Source: Pseudomonadota bacterium
GTDB lineage: Bacteria; Pseudomonadota; Gammaproteobacteria; Steroidobacterales; Woeseiaceae
Length of the DNA: 33,463 nucleotides
Direction of reading: 5' to 3'
Assembly (NCBI GenBank): GCA_022564475.1
Contig: JADFLJ010000007.1
Coordinates: forward strand, 1-33,463
The notes beneath the pieces are model-generated. The model made no database searches, was not told where the DNA came from, and saw only the letters and a program-made list of their open reading frames with translations. Below are positions 10,360 to 19,316 of this stretch, piece by piece. The position numbers and the translations under genes were made by a program. Every line of letters starts with the position of its first letter. Position 1 is the first letter of the stretch.

Positions 10360-10505
10360 GAGGTCGGGCCTGAAGACCCTCCTACGGTGTGCGTTGATAC
10401 GAGGTCGGGCCTGAAGACCCTCCTACGCGGTGTGCTGTTTTTCGAGGTCGGGCCTCTGAAAGGACCATCCTACGAAGAGGTGGTCGGGCCTGAAGACCCT
10501 CCTGC
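10360..10505 (-). repeat. Four units of a second GTAG-headed REP-like family: (GTAGGAGGGTCTTCAGGCCCGACCTC on minus strand)
   Basis: gaggtcgggcctgaagaccctcctacg at 10360-10386 and 10401-10427; variant gaggtcgggcctctgaaaggaccatcctacg 10444-10474; partial 10480-10505. Confidence 0.9.
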
Positions 10506-13500
10506 TGTCAGCTTGTCGATTAGCTGGCCGACGTACTCTGGTGAGTGCGAGTTCCGTGCGATCAGGCTATAGACGGCCGGCACCACCACCAGTGTCAGGA
10601 CAACCGAGAAACTAACACCGAAGAACACCACGGCACCGATTGATTTACGCGATAACGCGCCAGCACCCGAGGCCACAATGAGCGGTATGGCGCCGAACGC
10701 AGTACATATGCTCGTCATCAGGACCGGCCGCAGGCGAATCTTGGCGGCCTGAACAACGGCTTCTTTGAATTCGATGCCCTGGTCGCGCAACTGATTCGCG
10801 AACTCAACAATCAAGATTCCATTCTTTGCAGCCAGACCAATCAACATGACGGCGCCGATCTGGCTGTAGATGTTGATCGTTGAGTCGAACACGAACAGAC
10901 CGATTAGTGCACCTGTGATCGCAAGCGGTACCGTCGTCATTATGATGAGCGGGTGTTTGAAGCTTTCAAATTGCGCCGCAAGTACCAGGTAGGCAATCAC
11001 GAGTGCGAGCAGGAAGGTCAGGTAAATGGCGTTGCCGGTGTTTTTGAAGTCTCGAGACTCGCCGTCATAATTCAGCCGCGCTGCATCGGGGAGTTCCTCG
11101 GCAACGATCCTCTCAAGGTCGGCCAATGCCGCGCCGAGAGAATAGCCGGGGTTTATCGAGCCGCTTATACCAATCGAACGCATGCGATCAAAGCGGCGCA
11201 GGTCCACAGGTCCAGCGACTTCAGTTAGCGTCACGAGGTTGGAAAGCGGAATCAATCGTTGCGACGTCTCTGAGCGCACATAGATATTTTGCAGATCACT
11301 CGGCGTTTGACGATGCTCATCCGCACCCTGCAGGATGACACGATACTCTTCGCCCTTGTCGATATACGTTGTGACGACGCGGGATCCCAGCATCGTCTCC
11401 AGCGTGCGACCTACATTCGCAAGCGAAACTCCAAGATCCGCGGCGCGATCTCGATCCACGGATACGTCGATTTTCGGCTTACGTTCGTTGTAGTTAGATT
11501 GCAGATTCGAAATACCGGGGTTTTTCTCTGCCTCCCGAATGACGATGTCTCGCCACCTGGCAATCTCGTCGTAATTCGTACCGCTCAGGACAATACTCAG
11601 CGGGCGTGTGCTTTGACCAAGACTCCAGGCGCCCGGCGCGAACGCATATGCCCGCACGCCTGGCAAGTCCTTCAATTGCCGGTTCCAGTTTTCGACAATT
11701 TCAGCGGCAGACCGCTCGCGTTTCGACCAGACTTGCAAGGGCGCGAATACCATCGCCGTGTTGACGTCGGCGCCACCACCCCAGCTGCCGGATCGTCCGA
11801 GGACCCGCAGTACATCGCCTTTTTCCTTGTCCAGGAGTACGATGCGTTCGACCTGTTCTACGTAGCCGAGCATGTAATCCAGGCTTGCACCATCCGGCCC
11901 GGTCAGGTTGATCATGGCGAAGCCGCGGTCCTCGCGTGGCATGTACTCAACTGGCAGTTTATTCAGCAGCGTCAAGCTGGTGAGAAAAATCGCCAGGGCG
12001 GACAGGATGACCACAAAGGGCCGGCGGATTGTACGACGAAGCAAGGCCTCGTAAGCGTTCGATAGCTGCTGAAACAATCGATCGACAAAGCGCGTGAACT
12101 TGCCACGGTGCAGTCGATTATCGGCAAATAACTTCGTCGTCAGCATTGGCACGAGGGTCAATGCGATAAGGCTGGAGAAACATACAGCCGCAGCGAGCGA
12201 TATACCGAATTCGCCGAATATCAGTCCAATATTGCCAGGCATGAACGAGATAGGCAGGATGACGGCCACGAGAACGAGCGTGGTTGCGATGACCGCGAAT
12301 CCAATTTCGCGTGTGCCATTCGTGGCGGCAAGCAAGGTCGGTTCCTTGTTCTCGATTCGCCGTGCAATATTTTCAAGCACGATGATGGCGTCGTCGACGA
12401 CCAGGCCGATGGCCAGTACGAAACCAAGCAAGGTAAGCGTGTTCAGGGAAAATCCCAGAGCATTCATGACAATGAACGCAGATATGATGGAGATCGGAAT
12501 GCATATGATCGGGATGATCGTCGCGCGAATTGTGCCAATGAAGCCGTAGATGACAATCAACACAAGCAGCAGGGCAAGCCCGAGCGCCTTGGCGACTTCC
12601 TGGATTGACGCCTTGATAAACATGGCGTTGTCCAGATTGATGCTGACGTGAATATCACTCGGCAAAGTCGATTGCAGTTCCGCAACCCGTTTTGCAACGT
12701 CGGCATTGACCTGCAGGATATTCGCCTGAGCCTGCGGGACGATGCCGAGGCTCATGCCGGTCACGCCGTCTGTTCGAGAGAAACTGCGCACGTTCTCCGG
12801 CGCCAGTTCAATGTCGGCTACCTCGCCAAGGCGAATCAGGTAATCGTCAGGGCCTACCGCCAGCACCAGCCTTTCGAAATCCGCGACCGTTTTGAACCCC
12901 GTGTCCGTTCGCAGCGTGAACTCCCGGGTGCTGGATTCGAGTCGTCCAGCCGGTATTTGCACGTTTTCCCGCCGCAACGCGTCCTCGATATCGGTCACAG
13001 TCAGCCCACGCGCAGCCAGCCGCGTTGGATCCACCCAAATACGCATCGCGGGTCGTCTCGAACCGCTACCCCTAACCATCGCGACACCGTCGACAATAGA
13101 AAGCGCGTCCACAAGGTAGCGCTCGGCGAAATCGGAGACTTCCATCATCGAACGCGTATCGCTAGAGACATTGATCCACATCGTCGTCCCGGCGGAGCCG
13201 TCCTGTTTCGAAACGCTTGGCGGATCCGCTTCGTCGGGTAACATTCGAAGCACACGGGAAACCCGGTCACGGACGTCATTCGCGACCGAGTCGATATCCC
13301 TGTCGCGGTCGAATTCCAGCGTGATCGACGAGCGCTCGTCAAAACTTCGGGAGGATATTTTCGTGATGCCTGAAATACCGGCAATCTGGTCTTCCAAAAC
13401 CTGCGTTACACGCCGCTCCACGATATCGGAGGCGGCACCGCGGTAATTTGTGGTGATTGAAACTACCGGTCGCTGAATGTCCGGAAATTCACGAACGGAC

Positions 13501-13595
13501 ATGTTGCGTGCAGACATCAGTCCTACGATGACGAGGATTAGCGATATGACAGCCGCGAAAACCGGCCGGCGAACCGAAATATCAGAAATCAGCAT
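10470..13595 (-). CDS. RND-family efflux permease (AcrB/MexB-like, HAE1)
   Basis: MLISDISVRRPVFAAVISLILVIVGLMSARNMSVREFPDIQRPVVSITTNYRGA...; C-terminal VVFFGVSFSVVLTLVVVPAVYSLIAR; start at internal Met preferred over 13631. Confidence 0.95.
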   Translation of the reverse strand: MLISDISVRRPVFAAVISLILVIVGLMSARNMSVREFPDIQRPVVSITTNYRGAASDIVERRVTQVLEDQIAGISGITKISSRSFDERSSITLEFDRDRDIDSVANDVRDRVSRVLRMLPDEADPPSVSKQDGSAGTTMWINVSSDTRSMMEVSDFAERYLVDALSIVDGVAMVRGSGSRRPAMRIWVDPTRLAARGLTVTDIEDALRRENVQIPAGRLESSTREFTLRTDTGFKTVADFERLVLAVGPDDYLIRLGEVADIELAPENVRSFSRTDGVTGMSLGIVPQAQANILQVNADVAKRVAELQSTLPSDIHVSINLDNAMFIKASIQEVAKALGLALLLVLIVIYGFIGTIRATIIPIICIPISIISAFIVMNALGFSLNTLTLLGFVLAIGLVVDDAIIVLENIARRIENKEPTLLAATNGTREIGFAVIATTLVLVAVILPISFMPGNIGLIFGEFGISLAAAVCFSSLIALTLVPMLTTKLFADNRLHRGKFTRFVDRLFQQLSNAYEALLRRTIRRPFVVILSALAIFLTSLTLLNKLPVEYMPREDRGFAMINLTGPDGASLDYMLGYVEQVERIVLLDKEKGDVLRVLGRSGSWGGGADVNTAMVFAPLQVWSKRERSAAEIVENWNRQLKDLPGVRAYAFAPGAWSLGQSTRPLSIVLSGTNYDEIARWRDIVIREAEKNPGISNLQSNYNERKPKIDVSVDRDRAADLGVSLANVGRTLETMLGSRVVTTYIDKGEEYRVILQGADEHRQTPSDLQNIYVRSETSQRLIPLSNLVTLTEVAGPVDLRRFDRMRSIGISGSINPGYSLGAALADLERIVAEELPDAARLNYDGESRDFKNTGNAIYLTFLLALVIAYLVLAAQFESFKHPLIIMTTVPLAITGALIGLFVFDSTINIYSQIGAVMLIGLAAKNGILIVEFANQLRDQGIEFKEAVVQAAKIRLRPVLMTSICTAFGAIPLIVASGAGALSRKSIGAVVFFGVSFSVVLTLVVVPAVYSLIARNSHSPEYVGQLIDKLTAGGSSGPTTSS

Positions 13596-14652
13596 TTGAT
13601 TCAGTCCCGCTTGTCTGGCCAATGACCTCAACCCGGGAATCCTGCCTGACCTTACCCGTGCCTTCGGTCACGATCGATTCACCTGCGACAAGACCTTCAC
13701 GAATAACAACGAATCCGGGAATCCTGCGACCGAGAATGACCGCGCGTTTCTCGACAACGTCATTGGTTACAACAAACACGTATTGAGTGGTGCCTTCCGG
13801 AACAATTGCCTGCTCCGGGACGACCAATACGTCGCCTCGATCGCGTTGCAAGTCAACCGTCATGAACATGCCGGGCTTCAATGCTCCATCAGCATTCGGA
13901 ATGATGGCACGCACGAGTACGGCGCGCGAAACCGGGTCCAGCCGCGTATCGATGCTTGCAACTCGCCCCTTGAATACGCGGTCCGGGTAAACAATGCTTC
14001 TGGCGAGAATCAACATACCTTCCTTTACGACTGTTACGAACATCTCCGGTACCGAGAAGTCGAGTTTGATCGACGTGACATCATCGAGTGTCGTAATGAC
14101 TGTCGATGAATCGACAAAACTTCCGGGACTCACGCGACGCAAGCCGATGCGGCCGGAAAAGGGCGCGCGGATGCGGGTAATCGCAAGACGGGCTTGCGCC
14201 GCCAGGACCAGCGCCTCGTTCACTCTTACGCTCGCCAGGAGCTGTTCGAGATTGGATGCCGAGATGGCCTGCGTATTGGATAAGGATTCGTTTCGCTTGT
14301 ACAAACTCATGCTCTCCGATAATGCCGCTTCAGCCAGGGCCAGTCCCGCAACGATTTCGCTGGATTCCAGTTCGATAAGAAGTTGGCCGGCTTTGACTAT
14401 CTGACCCTCCTCGAACGCCACTCGTTCCACAAGGCTTGTTACGCGAGATCGAATTTCGACTGATTCGTTGGCGTTGGCCGTGCCAAGTGCCTGGATTTCG
14501 TCAACGAGGGCTTGCATCTCAACGCGGGCTGTAACGACTTTGATAGCACCGCCACCGCGGCTGCCACGAGCATTTGAGTCGGGCTCGTCGTCACAGGCGA
14601 CGAAAATGAATAGCGACAGACAGGTCAAAAACAGGCGTGTTCTGGACTTCAT
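13582..14652 (-). CDS. RND efflux periplasmic adaptor (membrane fusion protein), lipoprotein-like signal
   Basis: LFLTCLSLFIFVACDDEPD...VKAGQLLIELESSEI...RIRAPFSGRIGLRRVSPGSFVDSSTVITTLDDVTSIKLDFSVPE. Confidence 0.95.
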   Translation of the reverse strand: MKSRTRLFLTCLSLFIFVACDDEPDSNARGSRGGGAIKVVTARVEMQALVDEIQALGTANANESVEIRSRVTSLVERVAFEEGQIVKAGQLLIELESSEIVAGLALAEAALSESMSLYKRNESLSNTQAISASNLEQLLASVRVNEALVLAAQARLAITRIRAPFSGRIGLRRVSPGSFVDSSTVITTLDDVTSIKLDFSVPEMFVTVVKEGMLILARSIVYPDRVFKGRVASIDTRLDPVSRAVLVRAIIPNADGALKPGMFMTVDLQRDRGDVLVVPEQAIVPEGTTQYVFVVTNDVVEKRAVILGRRIPGFVVIREGLVAGESIVTEGTGKVRQDSRVEVIGQTSGTESNADF

Positions 14653-14807
14653 TGATCGTGGATTCTTTGTAGTTGTACAACGGTTGTTTTCAGCGAATCA
14701 GTGTAGCGCGTGCGGAGAGTGTGTATTGGCATTAAAACAAGGCGTTACGAACGCATATTCCTTGTTGAATGTGTATATTTAACATAATAATAGTGAATTG
14801 TCGTGAG

Positions 14808-14825
14808 CTGTGAGTCGGCTCACAG
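14808..14825. other. Perfect stem-loop CTGTGAG-TCGG-CTCACAG
   Basis: 7-bp perfect stem, 4-nt loop, read directly; no T-tract so not called a terminator. Confidence 0.6.
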
Positions 14826-14882
14826 AGTCGGGCTGAATAACTGCATACAGTAAGGAGTCCAGCCAATTCAGGAGCCAGACCA

Positions 14883-15194
14883 ATCAGCAAAGACCCGGCA
14901 TTCGATGACTGCATCGTCCTGTCGAAGGACGCCTTCGACCCGGATGCAGTATTTCTGGAGGATATCGTCGATGACGATGTTCTGCCGTACCTGAGTCTTG
15001 CTGTTGATGGGCTGACCACCTACGCGGACGGTAAAAAAGGCAAGCTCGAATTGCGCCCGGAAGACATTGCTGCGAACGAAGAGCTGTCACCGGATACCAC
15101 AATGCCGGTCGTGGCTCTTGGCTCGGAGCAACTTGACGTCTATGGCTGGGAATCGTCACTCTGGCGAAAAATCAAAGGCTACATCGGACTCTAA
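14883..15194 (+). CDS. Uncharacterised acidic ~103-aa protein with no canonical start codon; apparent ATC start
   Basis: Open frame ISKDPAFDDCIVLSKDAFDPDAVFLEDIVDDDVLPYLSLAVDGLTTYADGKKGKLELRPEDIAANEELSPDTTMPVVALGSEQLDVYGWESSLWRKIKGYIGL*; GGAG 8 nt upstream of ATC; in-frame stop at 14838-14840; no ATG/GTG in the N-terminal half. Confidence 0.6.
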   Translation: MSKDPAFDDCIVLSKDAFDPDAVFLEDIVDDDVLPYLSLAVDGLTTYADGKKGKLELRPEDIAANEELSPDTTMPVVALGSEQLDVYGWESSLWRKIKGYIGL

Positions 15195-15260
15195 TTAAAT
15201 GGGGTCGGATCCAACTTGGCTAAATTGGATCTGCCTCCTTTTCTCTTCTAAGATGCGGCG

Positions 15261-16133
15261 ATGATTTTCAAAGACAAGACCGTCATCATTACGGGTGGCT
15301 CCGAGGGAGTGGGTGCCGCGACAGCGCGCATGTTTGCTGTGGCAGGCGCGAATCTCTTGCTCGTGGCCCGCGGCAAGAAGAAACTCGAGGCAATCGCCGA
15401 AGAGCTGCGGGACAAGACGCGAGTCGAAATTTTTGCGATGGATGTCTCTGATGCAGAGGTTAGCGTGAATCTGTTCAAGAAAGCGGATTACGAATTTGGA
15501 CGCGTCGACATACTGATCAACAACGCCGGTTACCACAAACGTGCGCCGTTCGATTTAGCAGCCATCGACGAACTCGCAACCACGATCGACGTTAATCTCA
15601 GAGCCCCGATAGTGCTCACACGTCTGGCTATCCCGTACATCATGGAAGCCGGCGGTGGCGCAATTATCAACGTTGGGTCGTTGGCTGGTCGAACGATGGT
15701 GCCTGGCAGCACGGCGTATGCCGCGAGCAAGGCAGGACTGCGCTCCCTGACGTATTCGCTGGCCGAGGAGCTGCGCGGCAGCAATATCAAAATTGGCATA
15801 GTGTCGCCAGGCCCGATCGATACAGGCTTCATCATGGATGACATCGATGCCGTAACCGACCTCGTGTTTTCACAGCCACTTTGCACGGCCGAAGATGTTG
15901 CACAGGTTGTTCTGGATCTTTGCGGCAATAATGTTCGTGAGCAGTGCATGCACACGTCCAGCCGTATTTTTACGACCGTGACTTATCTATTCCCCGGGCT
16001 CGGCAGAACGTTACGGCCGTTGTTTGAGAAGAAGGGCCGCCGCGTGAAAAAGCGTCTGATAGCAGAACGTAAGAAAGCGGAGCGCGAAAAAACCGGGCGC
16101 GAAAAAACCGGGCGCGAAAAAACCGCGAAGTAG
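15261..16133 (+). CDS. Short-chain dehydrogenase/reductase (SDR) family oxidoreductase
   Basis: KTVIITGGSEGVGAATARMFAVAGANLLLVAR...INNAG...GSTAYAASKAGLRSLTYSLAEEL (TGxxxGxG, NNAG, YxxxK). Confidence 0.95.
   Translation: MIFKDKTVIITGGSEGVGAATARMFAVAGANLLLVARGKKKLEAIAEELRDKTRVEIFAMDVSDAEVSVNLFKKADYEFGRVDILINNAGYHKRAPFDLAAIDELATTIDVNLRAPIVLTRLAIPYIMEAGGGAIINVGSLAGRTMVPGSTAYAASKAGLRSLTYSLAEELRGSNIKIGIVSPGPIDTGFIMDDIDAVTDLVFSQPLCTAEDVAQVVLDLCGNNVREQCMHTSSRIFTTVTYLFPGLGRTLRPLFEKKGRRVKKRLIAERKKAEREKTGREKTGREKTAK
16082..16125 (+). repeat. 15-bp in-frame tandem repeat (gcgcgaaaaaaccgg x~3) encoding REKTG repeats at the SDR C-terminus
   Basis: Read directly; protein ends REKTGREKTGREKTAK. Confidence 0.9.
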
Positions 16134-16138
16134 ATTTC

Positions 16139-17488
16139 CTACTGCAGTGACGCGAATGCGTCGCGCGTTAGATTCTCTGAGCCGTCGGCAAGCACCCGAA
16201 CATCGTCCTCGATACGTACGCCCCCGAAGGGCCGCAGCGCATCAACCGTATCCCAGTTGACATGACTTTCAGCCGGCGAACCGTGCAGGTTATCGAGCAG
16301 CAGATCGATCACGTATAAACCCGGCTCGATCGTGAGAACCATGTTTTCTTCCAGAACACGAGTCAGCCTCAGGAATGGATGGCCGCTCGGTGGATCGATG
16401 ACCGTGCCGCTTTCGTTTTCCATGAAACCGCCGACGTCGTGCACCTGCACGCCCAGTAAATGGCCCAGGCCGTGTGGAAAAAATGCCGAAGTCACGCCGG
16501 TCGCAAGCAGCGTATCCGCATCGCCGCTTGCGAGTTCCACGTCGTTTAATACTTCGCTCAAGAGGCGATGCGTATCGACGTGCAAGTCGCGGTAATCGAC
16601 CCCGGCTTTGACACGGTTGACGATCTCGAGCTGCATTGTTTCCATGCGCTCGATCAGGGCTCCGAAGCGTGCGTCGCCGTTACCATAAGTACGTGTGATA
16701 TCGGAGGCATAGCCATGCACTTGCGCACCGGCGTCGATCAGGAAGGACCGCATGTCTGCGGGTGCTTCTCGATCGAGATCCGTGTAATGCAAGATCGCCC
16801 CGTGCTCGTTTAACGCAATGATGTTCGAGTAAGGCAGTTCATTGTCCGTTTGGCTGACCGTCTCGCAATAAACCTGGTGAATCGCGAATTCAGATTTCCC
16901 GGCGCGAAAGGCCGTCTCCGCGGCCATATGACCAGCCGCACCTCGACGCGCCGCCAGGCGCAGGCACTCAAGTTCGTAAGCGGTCTTTGTGCCACGCGCA
17001 TACTGCAAAATATTGAGTGTTGAGGTTGGGTTGACGCGGTCAATGCCGAATGCATGAGCCTCGTCATCGATTTCGCCGATCAATATACAGTTGTCTCGAT
17101 CGACCGGAAGATGTTTGGCCACGTCGTCGGTCGTATGCACGATCCGGACATCCATGTCGGCTGTCCAATAGCCGTCGGGCGCTCCTGGAACCGAGTGCCA
17201 GTAGTCGCGCGGCTGGTAGTAAATCAACACGGGTTTCTCGCCCGGTGTATAGACAATGTAGGACAGCGGCAGCGCAACGAGCGGTGCCCACGCCACGAAA
17301 TGCGGATTTGCTACGAACGGATAGCTTCGATCATCCAGAAAAGCGACTTTCGCCTTGCCCGAAAATATCACGGCGTGGCCAGCCCCGGACTTTTCGAGGG
17401 CGTTGTCATGACGCGCCTTCAGCGTTTCAATATGTGCCGGATAAAGCGCGGCGAGATCAGGATTTCGGTCGGAATAGTCTGTGCTCAT
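16139..17488 (-). CDS. pepQ: M24-family Xaa-Pro peptidase (PepQ/prolidase-like)
   Basis: MSTDYSDRNPDLAALYPAHIETLKARHDNALEKSG...FLIDAGAQVHGYASDITRTYG...FFPHGLGHLLGVQVHDVGG...VLEENMVLTIEPGLYVI. Confidence 0.92.
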   Translation of the reverse strand: MSTDYSDRNPDLAALYPAHIETLKARHDNALEKSGAGHAVIFSGKAKVAFLDDRSYPFVANPHFVAWAPLVALPLSYIVYTPGEKPVLIYYQPRDYWHSVPGAPDGYWTADMDVRIVHTTDDVAKHLPVDRDNCILIGEIDDEAHAFGIDRVNPTSTLNILQYARGTKTAYELECLRLAARRGAAGHMAAETAFRAGKSEFAIHQVYCETVSQTDNELPYSNIIALNEHGAILHYTDLDREAPADMRSFLIDAGAQVHGYASDITRTYGNGDARFGALIERMETMQLEIVNRVKAGVDYRDLHVDTHRLLSEVLNDVELASGDADTLLATGVTSAFFPHGLGHLLGVQVHDVGGFMENESGTVIDPPSGHPFLRLTRVLEENMVLTIEPGLYVIDLLLDNLHGSPAESHVNWDTVDALRPFGGVRIEDDVRVLADGSENLTRDAFASLQ

Positions 17489-17597
17489 AGGGTGGCATGA
17501 TACCGGTCGGCCGGCGCCGCGGCGAGTGTTGTACCTGTGTTTCAAATTCGCTCCAAACTAGGCATTATTGACGCCGTAGCCGATTGAGGGGACCAAC

Positions 17598-19316
17598 GTG
17601 ATCAAAAAGACAACATGGCTGGCAGGTGTCGTACTGCTGGCCTCAGGAGGGGCAGCAGTGGCCGAAAATATCCCTGGATACGACCGAGTGTCCGGACGAG
17701 CGCACGCATCCCGATCCGAGGTGATCGCCACGCACGGCATGGCAGCCACGAGCCAGCCGCTAGCGACGCAAATAGCCCTCGATATCCTTAAAGCGGGTGG
17801 CAGCGCTGTCGACGCGGCGATTGCCGCGAATGCCGCGTTAGGGCTTATGGAGCCGACCGGCAGCGGTATCGGCGGCGACCTGTTCGCAATTGTCTGGGAT
17901 GCCAACAACAAAGAGCTGGTCGGGCTGAACGCATCCGGTCGTGCTCCTGCAATGATGACGCTCGACTATTTTCGTGAAAGAGGACTTACCTCTATTCCAC
18001 CCTTCGGCCCTTTGCCTGTCAGCGTGCCGGGAACGGTTGATGGCTGGTTTGAGCTGCATGCGCGATACGGTCGCCTGCCCATGGAAGACCTGCTGGCGCC
18101 GGCAATCGCGTATGCGAGAGACGGGTTTCCGGTCTCTGAAGTGATCGCGTATTACTTCGATATCAATGCAAAACGTATCGGCGAATACCCTGGTTTCGCG
18201 GCAACCTACATGCCGCATGGCCATACGCCTCGAAAAGGCGAGCTGTTCAGGAATCCACGATTGGCAGACACACTGCAACAGATAGCGACGGATGGCCGCG
18301 ATGCCTTCTACAAAGGCGACATCGCAAAACGCATTGATGCCTACATGACGGAAAACGGTGGTTTGTTACGCTACGAGGATCTTGCCGCGCACAGCTCAGA
18401 GTGGGTTACACCGGTCTCAACAAATTACCGTGGTTGGGACGTTTACGAATTGCCGCCGAACGGGCAGGGCATCGCAGCATTGCAGCTTCTGAATATACTG
18501 GAGGGTTATGACATTGCCGCGATGGGTTTCGACAGTGCCGAGTATGTGCACACCTTCGTCGAAGCGAAGAAACTGGTATTTGAAGATCGCGCCAAATATT
18601 ATGTCGACATGGATTTCGTCGACGTGCCTGTAGAGACACTCATATCGAAAGACTACGCCGATTCCCGCCGGAAATTGATTTCGTCAACGAAGGCCGCGCA
18701 AAGTCTCGCGGCCGGCGATCTAAAACTCAGGGACGGCGATACAATCTATATGACTATCGCCGACAGCGACGGCAACATGGTGTCGTTAATACAAAGTAAT
18801 TACCGCGGCATGGGGTCCGGCATGACGCCCGGCGATCTCGGTTTCGTCTTACAGAACCGTGCGGAATTGTTCGCCCTGGATGAAAACCACGCCAATGTTC
18901 TCGAACCGGGCAAGCGGCCATTTCATACGATTATTCCCGCCTTCGTCATGAAGGACGGCAAGCCGCTGATGAGCTTCGGGCTCATGGGCGGTGCCATGCA
19001 GCCGCAGGGTCACGCACAAATCATCATTAACATGATCGACTTCGGCATGAACCTGCAGGAGGCGGGGGATGCCGCGCGCATTAACCACATCGGTTCGTCG
19101 CAGCCGACCGGCACGACGATGATCGACGGTGGTGTTGTGCATCTCGAAAAAGGATTTAGTCAGGAGACGCGCGACGCTCTTGAGAAATTAGGTCATACGA
19201 TCGGCGACAGCAACGGTAGTTTCGGCGGTTATCAGGCAATTCTTTGGGACGAAGAGGCAGGCGTATATTACGGTGCTTCGGAAGTTCGCAAGGACGGACA
19301 AGCAGCAGGCTATTGA
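17598..19316 (+). CDS. ggt: Gamma-glutamyltransferase family protein, signal peptide
   Basis: GTG start; ATSQPLATQIALDILKAGGSAVDAAIAANAALGLMEPTGSGIGGDLFAIVWD...; catalytic-type DGNMVSLIQSNY. Confidence 0.92.
   Translation: MIKKTTWLAGVVLLASGGAAVAENIPGYDRVSGRAHASRSEVIATHGMAATSQPLATQIALDILKAGGSAVDAAIAANAALGLMEPTGSGIGGDLFAIVWDANNKELVGLNASGRAPAMMTLDYFRERGLTSIPPFGPLPVSVPGTVDGWFELHARYGRLPMEDLLAPAIAYARDGFPVSEVIAYYFDINAKRIGEYPGFAATYMPHGHTPRKGELFRNPRLADTLQQIATDGRDAFYKGDIAKRIDAYMTENGGLLRYEDLAAHSSEWVTPVSTNYRGWDVYELPPNGQGIAALQLLNILEGYDIAAMGFDSAEYVHTFVEAKKLVFEDRAKYYVDMDFVDVPVETLISKDYADSRRKLISSTKAAQSLAAGDLKLRDGDTIYMTIADSDGNMVSLIQSNYRGMGSGMTPGDLGFVLQNRAELFALDENHANVLEPGKRPFHTIIPAFVMKDGKPLMSFGLMGGAMQPQGHAQIIINMIDFGMNLQEAGDAARINHIGSSQPTGTTMIDGGVVHLEKGFSQETRDALEKLGHTIGDSNGSFGGYQAILWDEEAGVYYGASEVRKDGQAAGY

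Noticed and set aside
10231-10572. Plus-strand ORF 10231-10572 across the REP cluster
   Set aside because: Its repeated VGPEDPP peptide is just translated REP repeat and it overlaps the RND permease 3' end
11289-12065. Long plus-strand ORF (258 aa) within the RND permease
   Set aside because: Antisense to a strongly supported efflux permease, no recognisable domain
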